Origin: Bermanella sp044597725
GTDB taxonomy: Bacteria > Pseudomonadota > Gammaproteobacteria > Pseudomonadales > Oceanobacteraceae
Reading direction: 5' to 3'
NCBI RefSeq assembly: GCF_044597725.1
Contig: NZ_CP139003.1
Location: forward strand, 1,364,001-1,428,000
DNA: 64,000 nt
Part shown: positions 35,783 through 45,950 of the stretch, piece by piece
How the letters are laid out: the number at the start of each line of letters is the position of its first letter
Position numbering within the stretch: position 1 is the stretch's first letter
Program-made: the position numbers and the translations under genes
The notes under the pieces: generated by a model
What the model was told of the DNA's origin: nothing
Databases searched by the model: none
Seen by the model: only the letters and a program-made list of their open reading frames with translations

Positions 35783-36526
35783 ATGAAGACAACAGCGCGA
35801 GTATTATTAGGCGTCAATATCGATCACATCGCCACCCTAAGACAAGCACGAGGCACTCGCTACCCCGATCCTGTTTATGGTGCTTTGCTTGCTGAAGAAG
35901 CGGGGGCTGATGGTATTACCTTGCATTTACGAGAAGACCGCCGTCATATCCAAGATGCGGATGTTTATGCTCTTAGAGAGCGTTTGAATACGCGTATGAA
36001 CCTCGAAATGGCTGTAACTGATGAGATGCTTCGTATTGCCGAGCAGGTGAAGCCCCACGCGGTTTGTTTAGTGCCGGAAAAGCGCGAAGAATTAACCACA
36101 GAAGGGGGCTTGGATGTAATTGGTAACGAGGCTCGCATTAAGCAGGCTTGTGAACGTTTAGCCGCTGTGAACAGTGAGGTTTCGTTATTCATTGATGCAG
36201 ACCCTGGGCAAATTGATGCAGCTGTACGCTGCGGTGCGCCAGTAATTGAAATTCACACCGGTCACTATGCCGATGCGCAAACACCAGAACAGCAAACACA
36301 GGAATTGCAGCGAATAATGGACGGTGTGGAATATGCGCAAAATAAGGGCTTAATTGTTAATGCGGGCCATGGTTTGCATTACCACAACACCGAAGCCATT
36401 GCCGCTATTAAAGGTATTAATGAACTGAATATCGGTCATGCAATTATGGCCCAAGCCGTTTTTGTGGGGCTAAAGAATGCGGTAAAAGAGATGCGAGACC
36501 TTATTACTCAGGCCAGTTACGAGTAA
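35783..36526 (+). CDS. pdxJ: Pyridoxine 5'-phosphate synthase
   Basis: 247-residue TIM-barrel enzyme that joins 3-amino-2-oxopropyl phosphate and deoxyxylulose 5-phosphate to form pyridoxine phosphate, the last committed step of the DXP-dependent vitamin B6 pathway. Signature LGVNIDHIATLRQARGT near 8-24, LHLREDRRHIQD near 47-58, EIHTGHYAD near 153-161 and GHGLHYHN near 192-199. Position between recO and acpS matches the common gamma operon. Confidence 0.97.
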   Translation: MKTTARVLLGVNIDHIATLRQARGTRYPDPVYGALLAEEAGADGITLHLREDRRHIQDADVYALRERLNTRMNLEMAVTDEMLRIAEQVKPHAVCLVPEKREELTTEGGLDVIGNEARIKQACERLAAVNSEVSLFIDADPGQIDAAVRCGAPVIEIHTGHYADAQTPEQQTQELQRIMDGVEYAQNKGLIVNAGHGLHYHNTEAIAAIKGINELNIGHAIMAQAVFVGLKNAVKEMRDLITQASYE

Positions 36527-36531
36527 ATATC

Positions 36532-36921
36532 ATGAGTGTACTTGGTATTGGAACCGATATTATCGAAATCGCTCGTATTCTCAAGGTATATGAACGCCAA
36601 GGCAATAAACTGTGTCAACGAATATTAACGCCCTATGAGTTAGACGTACTGACCTCAAAGCTCAGTGAGCAACAGCAAATTGCGTATCTAGCTAAGCGCT
36701 GGTGCGCAAAAGAAGCGGTTGCAAAAGCTCTGGGCACAGGAATCGCTCAAGGGGTTGTGTTTCAAGACATAGAGATAAAAAATAATGAATTTGGAGCCCC
36801 TGAAGTAAGCTTGAGTGGTGGTGCTGCAGGCCGACTCAAGCAACTAGGGGGTAGCAAAGCTTTATTGAGTATCAGTGATGAAACCCACTACGCAGTGGCG
36901 TTTTGTCAGGTAGTAAAATAA
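36532..36921 (+). CDS. acpS: Holo-[acyl-carrier-protein] synthase
   Basis: 129-residue phosphopantetheinyl transferase that activates ACP from coenzyme A. Asp in GIGTDIIE near 6-13 and Glu in RWCAKEAVAKALGTGI near 57-72 bind Mg. Length is typical. It is the last gene of the lepA-to-acpS operon and converges on barA. Confidence 0.96.
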   Translation: MSVLGIGTDIIEIARILKVYERQGNKLCQRILTPYELDVLTSKLSEQQQIAYLAKRWCAKEAVAKALGTGIAQGVVFQDIEIKNNEFGAPEVSLSGGAAGRLKQLGGSKALLSISDETHYAVAFCQVVK

Positions 36922-36949
36922 CCTTTACCGTTGGCCTTTTTTTCATAAC

Positions 36950-39634
36950 CTAAGATTCCACACCCAATTCGTTTTGGGTGAAAAAATCTTGTGCTGTTCT
37001 TAAAAAATCTTGCATGGTTAATATCAGCCCAGGTTTGCATTCAAGCCAGTCTTGCGGAGACGTTTTTAGTTGGGTTTCTGCATATTGCAACGCTTGTTGT
37101 AATTCTTGCCCGCCTACATAACGACACGAGCCATGTAGTTTATGAATGGGTTCAATTAATTCTTCGGGGCTGAGAGTTTCTATTTTAGGAATAATATCTT
37201 GTATTTCCTGAATAACACCACGTAGCATTTTTTCTGCTAGTTCGGTATTTCCACCTGCTAACTTAACACTACTAGGCCAATCTAGAACTGGGTTTGCTTT
37301 TTGCGGTACAACAGGAATTGGATTAAGCCGCTGTCGCCCTTGGTAGTGTGTCCACTTGATAAGTGTATGCTCTAGTTGCTGTTCATCCATTGGTTTTGTT
37401 AAGTAATCATCAAAACCGCTTTTAAGTAAACGCTTTCGCTCATTGGGAAGAGCATGGGCCGTTAAAGCAACCACGGCACAGTTGGATGAGCTAATCTTTC
37501 GAATCGCCTTTGTTGCTTCAATACCGTCCATATCAGGCATTTGTATATCCATGAATATAAGGTCAAAAGCCTGTTGTTGGCACTTCTCTACAGCCATTTT
37601 CCCGCCACTTGCTGCTGTTACATTGACGTTAAGTTGCTGTAGCCAAGTACATACCAGTTCGAGGTTGGCGTGGTTATCATCCACCGCCAGTATATTCACT
37701 TGGCGATTACTTGTTTGTATTGTTCGCTCACTAATACTGCCTGGCGGAAGGTAGTAATCAAGCATGGTTTGACTCAACTGCTTGAAAGAAATAGGCATAA
37801 CTACAAAATTTAATTCCAGTTTTTCTGCAAATTTAATGAGAGGTTCATCATTGTTTTTTATAACAGCAACTACATGACTATCATTTTTGAGTTTAGCTAT
37901 TAAATCTGGACTGGAGGTTTGTGTTAACTCTATAAATATAATGTCGTGAGGGGTTTCTTGCTGAGCTTGCAATAATGCTGACTCCTGATCATAACGCAAG
38001 GCTTCAAGCCCTAACCGTTGAAGCTGAGCTTGTAATGATTGGCTACTGGTAACCTTATGATGATAAATAGCCGCATTTAAACCAAACCAAGGTGCATCTT
38101 GCCATGATGTGTCTTCGCTTTCACATACTTCAAAGTTTGCATTAAAGTAAAAATCTGAGCCTACATCAGGTTGACTTTCGAAACCAATCTCGCCACTCAT
38201 ATGTTCAACGAGGTGACGGCTAATGACAAGCCCTAGACCTGTGCCGCCATGACGTCGGGAGATAGAAGCATCACCTTGTGAGAACGCTTTGAACAAGTGT
38301 TTCTGTTGCTCTGGGCTCATGCCCACGCCAGTATCCTGAACACTAAATTTTAACGATACGCGATTGTCTTGTTCGTCTTCGAGCATGACACGAACAATCA
38401 CCGAGCCTTGCTCTGTAAATTTAATCGCATTGTTAATTAAGTTAGTCAGTACTTGTTTAAGTCGCATACTGTCACTTAATATTTCTTGCGGTACATCTTG
38501 GTAAACTAATGCAGCGAGCTCAATATCTTTTTTGTGAGCTTCTGGGGCGAGCATAACTAATACTTCATCAATGACATCTGTAATATTGACAGGGGCTTGA
38601 TCGAGAACCAGTTTGCCTGCCTCAATTTTAGAAAAGTCTAAAATGTCATTGATGATATTTAATAAGTTTGAGGAAGACGTATCAATTGTTTGTAAGTATT
38701 CAAGCTGGCGTTTGTTTAAGCGAGTTTTCAACAAAAGTTTACTAAAACCAATGATGCCATTAAGAGGCGTACGAATTTCATGGCTCATGTTAGCTAAGAA
38801 TTCTGACTTGGTTTGGCTGGCATCCAGTGCTTCTTTTCGGGCAAAACCCAGTTCAATATTTTGTACTTCAAGTTCGTCTAGGGTTTGCTTAAGGTCGTTA
38901 GTGGCCTGCTCTACACTTTCTTGCAATTCTGACTGGGCTCTTTGCAGGCTGGCTGCCATGGTATTAATACTACCCGCGAGTTCGTTGAATTCGGCATGGT
39001 TGCCTAATTCTACCCGTGCGGTTAAATCACCTGACTCAAGTTTATCGAGTGTATTGGCAACATTGCTTAAGGGTTGGGTTATTCTGCGGCTAAATCGCCA
39101 AGTGAGGTAAATACCAAGTATGCAAAATGCAATGGTCAGTGCAATGGATGACATTAGCGACTGTATTTGTTCGAGGCGCATGCTCTGTAATGAATATTCT
39201 ATTTCGACCCAACCGTGAAGAGGCGGTTGTATGCTATTTTGCTCGCTTTGCACATTAAACAAGGGCACACGGATGCGTTCACTTTGGTTGGTACTAAAAC
39301 GATGAGTATGGCCCTCTATCAGGCGTTTAGTGGTAATAGGGTGCTTACTGGGGCCCACCCGCATCATGGGGGACTGCTGGGCATCAAGTAGGGCTAGGGA
39401 ACGTACATTGGGGACTTCTAAAAAACGCGTTAGCTCACTGCGTATTTCGTCACTGTCTTGCTTAGCGATGCTCATGGCCAGCTGCTCGCTTACATGTCGT
39501 GCATGGGCCAAAGATTGCTGCGCGGTTTGCTGATATTGCTGCCAACTAAAATAGGTACCCATGGCCAGTGCCGTTAATAGACACGGTAAGAGCGTAACGA
39601 GCAGAATACGTTTGTGGATGCCCCAATATTGCAT
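36950..39634 (-). CDS. barA: Hybrid sensor kinase BarA/GacS
   Basis: 894-residue tripartite sensor of the BarA-UvrY (GacS-GacA) system that drives CsrB/RsmY-type small RNAs. Order: membrane helix (about 10-30), periplasmic domain (about 35-160), second membrane helix (160-180), HAMP (about 182-235), coiled coil, HisKA with His285 in MSHEIRTPLNG, HATPase with NLINNAIKFT and DTGVGM/GTGLGL boxes, a degenerate receiver-like region (about 540-630), a receiver with MDIQMPDMDG (about 650-770) and an Hpt domain with HKLHGSCRY near 830. Beside cysM as in Pseudomonas. The response regulator is elsewhere. Confidence 0.94.
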   Translation of the reverse strand: MQYWGIHKRILLVTLLPCLLTALAMGTYFSWQQYQQTAQQSLAHARHVSEQLAMSIAKQDSDEIRSELTRFLEVPNVRSLALLDAQQSPMMRVGPSKHPITTKRLIEGHTHRFSTNQSERIRVPLFNVQSEQNSIQPPLHGWVEIEYSLQSMRLEQIQSLMSSIALTIAFCILGIYLTWRFSRRITQPLSNVANTLDKLESGDLTARVELGNHAEFNELAGSINTMAASLQRAQSELQESVEQATNDLKQTLDELEVQNIELGFARKEALDASQTKSEFLANMSHEIRTPLNGIIGFSKLLLKTRLNKRQLEYLQTIDTSSSNLLNIINDILDFSKIEAGKLVLDQAPVNITDVIDEVLVMLAPEAHKKDIELAALVYQDVPQEILSDSMRLKQVLTNLINNAIKFTEQGSVIVRVMLEDEQDNRVSLKFSVQDTGVGMSPEQQKHLFKAFSQGDASISRRHGGTGLGLVISRHLVEHMSGEIGFESQPDVGSDFYFNANFEVCESEDTSWQDAPWFGLNAAIYHHKVTSSQSLQAQLQRLGLEALRYDQESALLQAQQETPHDIIFIELTQTSSPDLIAKLKNDSHVVAVIKNNDEPLIKFAEKLELNFVVMPISFKQLSQTMLDYYLPPGSISERTIQTSNRQVNILAVDDNHANLELVCTWLQQLNVNVTAASGGKMAVEKCQQQAFDLIFMDIQMPDMDGIEATKAIRKISSSNCAVVALTAHALPNERKRLLKSGFDDYLTKPMDEQQLEHTLIKWTHYQGRQRLNPIPVVPQKANPVLDWPSSVKLAGGNTELAEKMLRGVIQEIQDIIPKIETLSPEELIEPIHKLHGSCRYVGGQELQQALQYAETQLKTSPQDWLECKPGLILTMQDFLRTAQDFFTQNELGVES

Positions 39635-39808
39635 AATTCGGTCTGAGCTTGATTCTTAAAGCGCGCAGTTTACCAGTTATTTCTGCTGTTTGGTTCTTTA
39701 ATAGCCAGAATCCATAGCCCGCTATAAGGAAATTGCTATTTAATATTACTAATAAGTGAGAATAAGGCGTATTATTCGCAAAAATAGTTATATTAGTTGG
39801 TTTTAGTT

Positions 39809-40699
39809 ATGGATTTTCCCACGATTGAAGACTTTGTTGGTAATACGCCCTTGGTTAGGCTTCAGCGCTTAGGTGCGCACACCTCAAATACCTTGCTGGT
39901 TAAGCTAGAAGGTAATAACCCCGCAGGCTCGGTTAAAGACCGCCCTGCTGTGAGTATGATCAACCAAGCCGAAGCCCGTGGCGATATATCCCCTGGCGAT
40001 ACTTTAATTGAGGCCACCAGCGGCAATACTGGTATAGCCTTGGCCATGGCAGCGGCCATCAAAGGTTATAAAATGGTATTGATCATGCCTGATAACCTAA
40101 GTATGGAGCGTCGTTGGGCCATGGAGGCCTATGGTGCCAAACTCATTTTAGTCACCAAAGATGAAGGTATGGAAGGCGCCCGTGATCTAGCCTTATCTAT
40201 GCAAGAAAAAGGTGAGGGCATTGTCTTGGATCAATTTGGCAACCAAGATAACCCATTGGCCCATTACCAAGGTACTGGCCCCGAAATTTGGCGAGATACC
40301 CAAGGCCAAGTGACGCACTTTGTGAGCTCAATGGGTACAACGGGTACCATAATGGGGACAAGTCGTTACTTGAAAGAGCAAAACCCCAAAATCGAAATAA
40401 TCGGTTTGCAGCCTAAAGAAGGGTCCGCTATTCCCGGAATCAGACGTTGGCCAGAAGCCTACCTGCCTAAAATTTATGATGCCGCACGGGTTGATAAGGT
40501 AATTGATATTAGCCAAGAGGACGCCGAACGTACCATGCGAGATTTAGCCAGCAAAGAAGGTATCTTCTGTGGTGTTAGCTCAGGTGGATCGGTTGCAGCT
40601 GCCTTGGCACTTAATGAAACTTTAGAGAATGCCGTTATTGTGTGCATTGTTTGTGATCGTGGAGATCGTTATTTATCCACGGGCGTGTTTTCAAGCTAG
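39809..40699 (+). CDS. cysM: Cysteine synthase B
   Basis: 296-residue PLP enzyme making cysteine from O-acetylserine and sulfide or thiosulfate. The PLP lysine is in NPAGSVKDRP near 37-46, the substrate loop in EATSGNTGIALA near 68-79, and the phosphate-binding loop is GVSSGGSVAAAL near 258-269. The frame opens from a TTG at 39797; ATG at 39809 gives the family-typical MDFPTIEDFVGNTPLV start and is chosen. Followed by rlmD 12 bp on. Confidence 0.95.
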   Translation: MDFPTIEDFVGNTPLVRLQRLGAHTSNTLLVKLEGNNPAGSVKDRPAVSMINQAEARGDISPGDTLIEATSGNTGIALAMAAAIKGYKMVLIMPDNLSMERRWAMEAYGAKLILVTKDEGMEGARDLALSMQEKGEGIVLDQFGNQDNPLAHYQGTGPEIWRDTQGQVTHFVSSMGTTGTIMGTSRYLKEQNPKIEIIGLQPKEGSAIPGIRRWPEAYLPKIYDAARVDKVIDISQEDAERTMRDLASKEGIFCGVSSGGSVAAALALNETLENAVIVCIVCDRGDRYLSTGVFSS

Positions 40700-40711
40700 C
40701 GGTATTGTATC

Positions 40712-42043
40712 TTGGCCATATTTAAACCTAAAAAGAAGCCGCAGAATAATGCGGCGCCAGCTGCTATTCAAGAACTCACAACCCATGACCTGAATTTCGA
40801 TGGGCAGGGGGTAGCGCGCTATAAAGGCAAGGTTATGTTCATTGATGGTGCCCTTGCCCATGAGCATGTGCGCGTGCGTCCCAATCGTGAACATAAAAAG
40901 TTTTGGCAGGGTGATCTTATTGAAGTTGTGTCTACCAGCCCTCATCGTATCGAACCTCCTTGTCCCTATTTTAAACGGTGCGGTGGCTGTCAATTACAGC
41001 ACTTAAAAAGTGATCAGCAAATTGGCTTTAAACAGAAGCACTTAGATTTTGCATTGACTCATAAATTAGGATTGCCCGAGGTGCCTTGGCAAACACCCAT
41101 TTTGAGTGAGCCCTATGGCTATCGTCGTCGTGCGCGCTTAGGTATCCGCTATCGTAACAACCTAAAGCAAGTAATAGTTGGTTTTAGGGAGGCACAAAAC
41201 TCACACTTGGCAGATATTGATGACTGCCCAGTTTTAGAACCAAATTTAGCCAAACTGATTAAGCCTCTTAAACAAAGCTTGAATGAATTAGAACATCCAG
41301 AATGGTACACTCAAGCTGAAGTTTTAGCGGGTGATCATCATGCAGTGATGAGCTTAACCGTAATAAACCCCCCCACACCAGCAGATGAGAAAGCATTAGC
41401 ACTATTTGCTAAAGAGCAAAATATTGTGTTGAACCTTCGCCAAAACAAAGTTGACCAAGTGCTCTACCAACCAAATGATAGCCAGCTTGAGTTTGAAGTT
41501 GGCGGGTGTCGAATTGCATTTAATGGGCAAAGCTTCATACAAAGCAATGCAGGCGTAAACCGACAGATGATTGAGCTTGCCTTGAAGTGGCTAAAGGTGA
41601 GAGAAGACGAACAGGTATTGGACTTATTTGCGGGGTTGGGAAATTTTACCCTACCATTAGCACGCACCGCCAAACAGGTAACCGCTGTTGAATTAGACAA
41701 AAGTATGGTGGAGCGGTTGTTGATAAACGCCCAAACTAATCAACTTGATAATGTGCGCGGTATGGTGACCAACCTAGCGGATGCCAACGCTACGGAACAA
41801 CTACCTAGGGCAGATGTCATTATACTTGATCCACCAAGGGCTGGCGCTGCCGAGCTGATGCCTTGGATTGCTCAACAAAAAAGCCGTGTATTGTATGTGG
41901 CCTGTGACCCTGCATCACTCATTAGAGATGCTAAACCCTTGCTCGAAGCGGGTTATGTGTTAAATAAAATTGTAGTAATGGATATGTTTCCACAAACCAA
42001 GCACGTGGAAACCATGGCATTATTTACTGTTAAGGATGGATAG
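40712..42043 (+). CDS. rlmD: 23S rRNA (uracil(1939)-C5)-methyltransferase RlmD
   Basis: 443 residues. A TRAM domain (about 20-75) precedes an iron-sulfur site C90-x5-C96-x2-C99 (CPYFKRCGGCQLQH) with the fourth cysteine in DDCPVLEP about 75 residues later, then a SAM-dependent fold with LDLFAGLGNFTLPLA and the catalytic cysteine in YVACDPASLIRD. It makes m5U1939 in 23S rRNA. No ATG lies near the family start, so it apparently begins with TTG (MAIFKPKKKPQ). One-base overlap with relA. Confidence 0.92.
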   Translation: MAIFKPKKKPQNNAAPAAIQELTTHDLNFDGQGVARYKGKVMFIDGALAHEHVRVRPNREHKKFWQGDLIEVVSTSPHRIEPPCPYFKRCGGCQLQHLKSDQQIGFKQKHLDFALTHKLGLPEVPWQTPILSEPYGYRRRARLGIRYRNNLKQVIVGFREAQNSHLADIDDCPVLEPNLAKLIKPLKQSLNELEHPEWYTQAEVLAGDHHAVMSLTVINPPTPADEKALALFAKEQNIVLNLRQNKVDQVLYQPNDSQLEFEVGGCRIAFNGQSFIQSNAGVNRQMIELALKWLKVREDEQVLDLFAGLGNFTLPLARTAKQVTAVELDKSMVERLLINAQTNQLDNVRGMVTNLADANATEQLPRADVIILDPPRAGAAELMPWIAQQKSRVLYVACDPASLIRDAKPLLEAGYVLNKIVVMDMFPQTKHVETMALFTVKDG

Positions 42044-44286
42044 TGGTTAAAGTTCGTGATGACCATTTTATAAAAAATGGTGTACTAGACACAGACAGTC
42101 TACTGCAAAGCATTAGTGATCAGGTAGAAATAAAAGACCCTGAGCAAGTTAGGCAGGCCTGTGCTTTGGCTCAGTCCATCGAAAACGATGCAATCAATAA
42201 CCATGCTCAATGGACCACTGATATGTCGAGCTTGTATATTGGTATTGAAATGACGCAAGTGTTATCTGAGCTGCATATGGACCAACCTAGTGTGGTTGCT
42301 GCCATTATCTACCGCCCTGTGCGTGAAGGCCGCCTTAGCCTTGAGCGAGTAGAAAAACAATTTGGTGAAGAAATCGCTAAACTGATTGATGGTGTGCTTA
42401 AAATGGCTGCCATTACACAAGCTCAGTCTGCCTCTCGCCTTAAAGTTCTTGGGCAAAGTGAAGCTCAGGTAGAGCATATTCGCAAGATGCTTGTGGCTAT
42501 GATTGATGATGTGCGTGTTGCATTAATCAAACTAGCGGAACGTACCAGTATTATTCGTGCAGTTAAAAATGCATCGCCAGAGCGTCGATTAAAAGTTGCT
42601 CGTGAAGTATTTGATGTTTATGCGCCACTCGCGCATCGCTTAGGTATTGGTCACATAAAGTGGGAGCTAGAAGATTTAAGTTTCCGCTACCTAGAACCAG
42701 AAGCCTATAAAAAAATTGCCAAGCTACTTGATGAAAAACGTCTTGATCGACAAGAGTATGTGGCGAATGTGGTAGAAACATTAAAAAATGCCATTGAAGC
42801 ATCGGGCATTGAATGTGACGTGCAAGGACGTGCCAAGCATATCTATAGCATCTGGCGTAAAATGAGTCGAAAAAATATCGACTTTGGGCAGGTTTATGAC
42901 ATTCGTGCCGTACGTATTTTGGTACCGGAAGTAAAAGACTGTTATGCCGCTTTGGGTATCACCCATACATTTTGGAAGCATATTCCCCACGAATTCGACG
43001 ATTACATTGCTAACCCAAAAGAAAATGGTTATCGCTCGTTACATACCGCCGTAATTGGGCCTGAAGGTAAAGTACTGGAAGTGCAAATTCGCACGTTTGA
43101 TATGCATGATGATGCCGAGTTAGGTGTATGTGCGCACTGGCTTTATAAAGGTACTGATGTCACTAGCAAAGACAATGGCTACGAAGAAAAAATTTCTTGG
43201 TTGCGACAAGTTCTAGAGTGGCATGATGAACTTGGTGATCTGAGTGAACTTATGGGGAATTTACGTCAAGACGTAACCCCAGATCGTATTTATGTATTTA
43301 CTCCTGAAGGGCATGTGGTGGATTTACCGCCTGAATCGACCCCAATTGATTTTGCTTATCGTGTGCATACTGAGATTGGCCACCGGTGTCGAGGGGGCAA
43401 AATAAATGGTCGTATTGTTCCTCTTACTTATAAATTAAAAACAGGTGATCAGGTAGAGATTTTAACTAGTCGCGATGCACATCCTAGCAGAGACTGGTTA
43501 AACCCGGAAAATGGTTACGTAAATACCAGCCGTGCTCGTGCTAAGGTAGCCAGTTGGTTTAAATCTCAAGCTCGCGATCAAAATGTGATTGATGGTAAGG
43601 GTATTTTATTGCCCGAGCTTAAACGTATTGGTTTTCACAACCTTGATATGTTGCAAATTGCCAAAGATTGTAACTTCCATAGTTTAGAAGATTTATATGC
43701 AGCAGTGGGGGCTGGTACGGTTCGCGTATCACAAGTGTTAAACCATGCACAAAAACAAATAGAACCGCAAAGTCAAACCGATAAAGCTCAGCTCAGCCTA
43801 TTGCCCAACTTGCCCATACATCATCAAGTAGAAGGGCGCGGGGATATTTATATTCATGGTGTTGGCAAATTACTTACAACCATTGCCCCCTGTTGTCATC
43901 CTGTGCCTGGCGATCCTATCGTTGGCTATGTAACTCAAGGTCGAGGCATCAGCATTCACAGAGCCGATTGTATTAATCTGCTTAACTTAAAGCGTAATCA
44001 AAGCAATCGCATTACCGAGGTAAGCTGGGGTATTCAGCCAGAAAATGTATACCCAGTGGAATTGATTCTCGAAGCATATGATCGTAGAGGCTTGGTAAAG
44101 GATGTGAGTATTACCTTGGCCAACGACGATGTAAATATTTTATCTCTTAATACGCACTCTAAAGATGATGGAACAGCTGACTTATTGCTGGCGGTGGAGA
44201 TTGATAGTTTGCAGCGGCTAGGTAAAATTTTAAATAAACTACAACAACTTCCTAATGTGATCGACGTACGTCGTCATCAGCAGTAG
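42043..44286 (+). CDS. relA: (p)ppGpp synthetase RelA
   Basis: 747-residue stringent-response synthetase activated by uncharged tRNA on the ribosome. The N-terminal hydrolase domain lacks the catalytic HD pair (AIIYRPVREGRL in its place), as in RelA rather than SpoT. The synthetase domain shows YDIRAVRILV and NGYRSLHTAV; then TGS (DRIYVFTPEGHVVDLP near 424-440), helical, zinc-finger (TTIAPCCHPVPGD) and ACT domains. Starts with GTG behind AAGGATGG. A separate SpoT is expected elsewhere. Confidence 0.96.
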   Translation: MVKVRDDHFIKNGVLDTDSLLQSISDQVEIKDPEQVRQACALAQSIENDAINNHAQWTTDMSSLYIGIEMTQVLSELHMDQPSVVAAIIYRPVREGRLSLERVEKQFGEEIAKLIDGVLKMAAITQAQSASRLKVLGQSEAQVEHIRKMLVAMIDDVRVALIKLAERTSIIRAVKNASPERRLKVAREVFDVYAPLAHRLGIGHIKWELEDLSFRYLEPEAYKKIAKLLDEKRLDRQEYVANVVETLKNAIEASGIECDVQGRAKHIYSIWRKMSRKNIDFGQVYDIRAVRILVPEVKDCYAALGITHTFWKHIPHEFDDYIANPKENGYRSLHTAVIGPEGKVLEVQIRTFDMHDDAELGVCAHWLYKGTDVTSKDNGYEEKISWLRQVLEWHDELGDLSELMGNLRQDVTPDRIYVFTPEGHVVDLPPESTPIDFAYRVHTEIGHRCRGGKINGRIVPLTYKLKTGDQVEILTSRDAHPSRDWLNPENGYVNTSRARAKVASWFKSQARDQNVIDGKGILLPELKRIGFHNLDMLQIAKDCNFHSLEDLYAAVGAGTVRVSQVLNHAQKQIEPQSQTDKAQLSLLPNLPIHHQVEGRGDIYIHGVGKLLTTIAPCCHPVPGDPIVGYVTQGRGISIHRADCINLLNLKRNQSNRITEVSWGIQPENVYPVELILEAYDRRGLVKDVSITLANDDVNILSLNTHSKDDGTADLLLAVEIDSLQRLGKILNKLQQLPNVIDVRRHQQ

Positions 44287-44298
44287 CTTGGAGCCAAT

Positions 44299-45135
44299 AT
44301 GTCGACACCCCAGTCTGTAGCAGATCTATTGTATCTTATGGCGTGCCTCCGAGATGAGGAACACGGTTGTCCATGGGATATTAAGCAAACGTTCGACAGT
44401 ATTGTTCCTCATACCTTAGAAGAAGCCTATGAAGTTGCCGATGCCATTGAAAAGAAAGACTATGCTCATTTAAAAGAAGAGCTCGGAGATTTGTTATTCC
44501 AGGTGGTTTTTTACAGCCAGCTAGGTACTGAGAATGGTTATTTTACGTTTAATGATATCACCACAACACTGGTAGAAAAGTTGGTTAGACGGCACCCTCA
44601 TGTTTTTCCAAGTGGCGAATTATATGGCGATAATCAAGGTATTTCCCTGAGTGAAGAAGAAATAAGCCAGATATGGGAAAAGATTAAGCAGCAAGAACGA
44701 GATGATAAAGCCCAAGATATGGCGGATACGTCATCGTTTATGAGTGTTCTTGATGATATCCCAGCGACTTTGCCCGCAATGCAGCGAGCAGAAAAACTGC
44801 AAAAACGCGCATCCAATGTTGGTTTTGACTGGCAAGAACCGTTACCGGTTATTGAAAAAGTTGAAGAAGAGCTGGCCGAACTAAAAGAAGCGATGCAGAG
44901 CCAAGATCCCGCTAAAATTCAAGATGAAATGGGGGATGTCCTGTTTGCAACAATCAATTTAAGTCGCAAACTCAATGTTAAAAGTGAAATGGCACTGCGC
45001 AGTGCCAATGCTAAATTTACGCGACGTTTTCAGTATATTGAGGCGCAATTGCAGAAACAGGGAATAGACTTTGAAGCCGCAGCGCTAGATCAATTGGAAG
45101 CCCTGTGGCAACAAGCTAAGCAAGGAGAAGAGTAA
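44299..45135 (+). CDS. mazG: Nucleoside triphosphate pyrophosphohydrolase MazG
   Basis: 278-residue enzyme that hydrolyses NTPs to NMPs and PPi, clearing aberrant nucleotides and lowering ppGpp. Two MazG domains: N-terminal (CPWDIKQTFDSI near 25-36, EEAYEVADAIE, KEELGDLLFQV) and C-terminal (EKVEEELAELKEA, DEMGDVLFATINL near 210-222), both with ExxE-x-ExxD metal residues. Directly after relA as in Pseudomonas and E. coli. Confidence 0.96.
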   Translation: MSTPQSVADLLYLMACLRDEEHGCPWDIKQTFDSIVPHTLEEAYEVADAIEKKDYAHLKEELGDLLFQVVFYSQLGTENGYFTFNDITTTLVEKLVRRHPHVFPSGELYGDNQGISLSEEEISQIWEKIKQQERDDKAQDMADTSSFMSVLDDIPATLPAMQRAEKLQKRASNVGFDWQEPLPVIEKVEEELAELKEAMQSQDPAKIQDEMGDVLFATINLSRKLNVKSEMALRSANAKFTRRFQYIEAQLQKQGIDFEAAALDQLEALWQQAKQGEE

Positions 45136-45143
45136 GCAGTCGC

Positions 45144-45941
45144 TTAGTCTTCTGCTTTAATGGACGTTTTGACGTAAATATCAAAGCGATTGGCTTTGCC
45201 TTCATGGCTCATGGTTGGCTTTCTATTAAGAAGAAAAGGACTTTTGCGTGGACGCTTAACCACAACTCGGTATTTAGCAAGCCTTGAGGCCGGTTCAAGC
45301 AATAAATCGGCATCCTCGTCTTTGCCCACCATGTCACGAAAGTACTGCATAGATTTTTTCACCTGTGCAGTTTTTCCTGTATGAGGGAACATAGGGTCGA
45401 GCAATACTACATCAAAGCTGTTTTCTGGCATTCCATCCATAACCTCAATAGCATTACCCGTGATTAAATCCATGTTTTTTGTGACATCATATACATCAGC
45501 AATGAGCTGAGCGCGATCTAATGCATCCTGTAATAAAAGTGCCACCACCGGATGGCGTTCAATCATGGTCACATGACATCCTAAAGACGCTAATACAAAA
45601 CTATCGGTGGCGGTACCTGCGGTGGCATCGAGAATACGCATAGCTTTCTTTTGTTTTACACCAATGGCCTTTGCAATGGCCTGGCCAGCCCCCCCACCGT
45701 GTAATCGTCGCCAGGTCAATGCACCATCGGCAAAATCGATGCGTAGCTCCCCCAACTGTTTTTGCCCCAGTTGTTTTAGGCATAAACCATCAACATTGAG
45801 TTCTAATACGGCCGTATTGTGGCTAACCTGTTTAACTACTGGAATGGAGAGAATATTTCCATAACGTTCCGCCAATTCACGGAGTTCTGGCTCATGGCAA
45901 ATAATGGCTTCGGGATTAAGTGTATAAAGCGACTGACTCAT
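45144..45941 (-). CDS. rsmJ: 16S rRNA (guanine(1516)-N2)-methyltransferase RsmJ
   Basis: 265 residues. SAM-binding loop LDATAGTATDSFVLASLG near 103-120 and catalytic motif DPMFPHTG near 181-188 (usually DPMYPH in the family; Phe for Tyr is conservative). RsmJ methylates G1516 in the small-subunit rRNA. Converges on mazG with 8 bp between. uppP lies 9 bp upstream, so the two may share a transcript. Confidence 0.93.
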   Translation of the reverse strand: MSQSLYTLNPEAIICHEPELRELAERYGNILSIPVVKQVSHNTAVLELNVDGLCLKQLGQKQLGELRIDFADGALTWRRLHGGGAGQAIAKAIGVKQKKAMRILDATAGTATDSFVLASLGCHVTMIERHPVVALLLQDALDRAQLIADVYDVTKNMDLITGNAIEVMDGMPENSFDVVLLDPMFPHTGKTAQVKKSMQYFRDMVGKDEDADLLLEPASRLAKYRVVVKRPRKSPFLLNRKPTMSHEGKANRFDIYVKTSIKAED

Positions 45942-45950
45942 AAATATTGC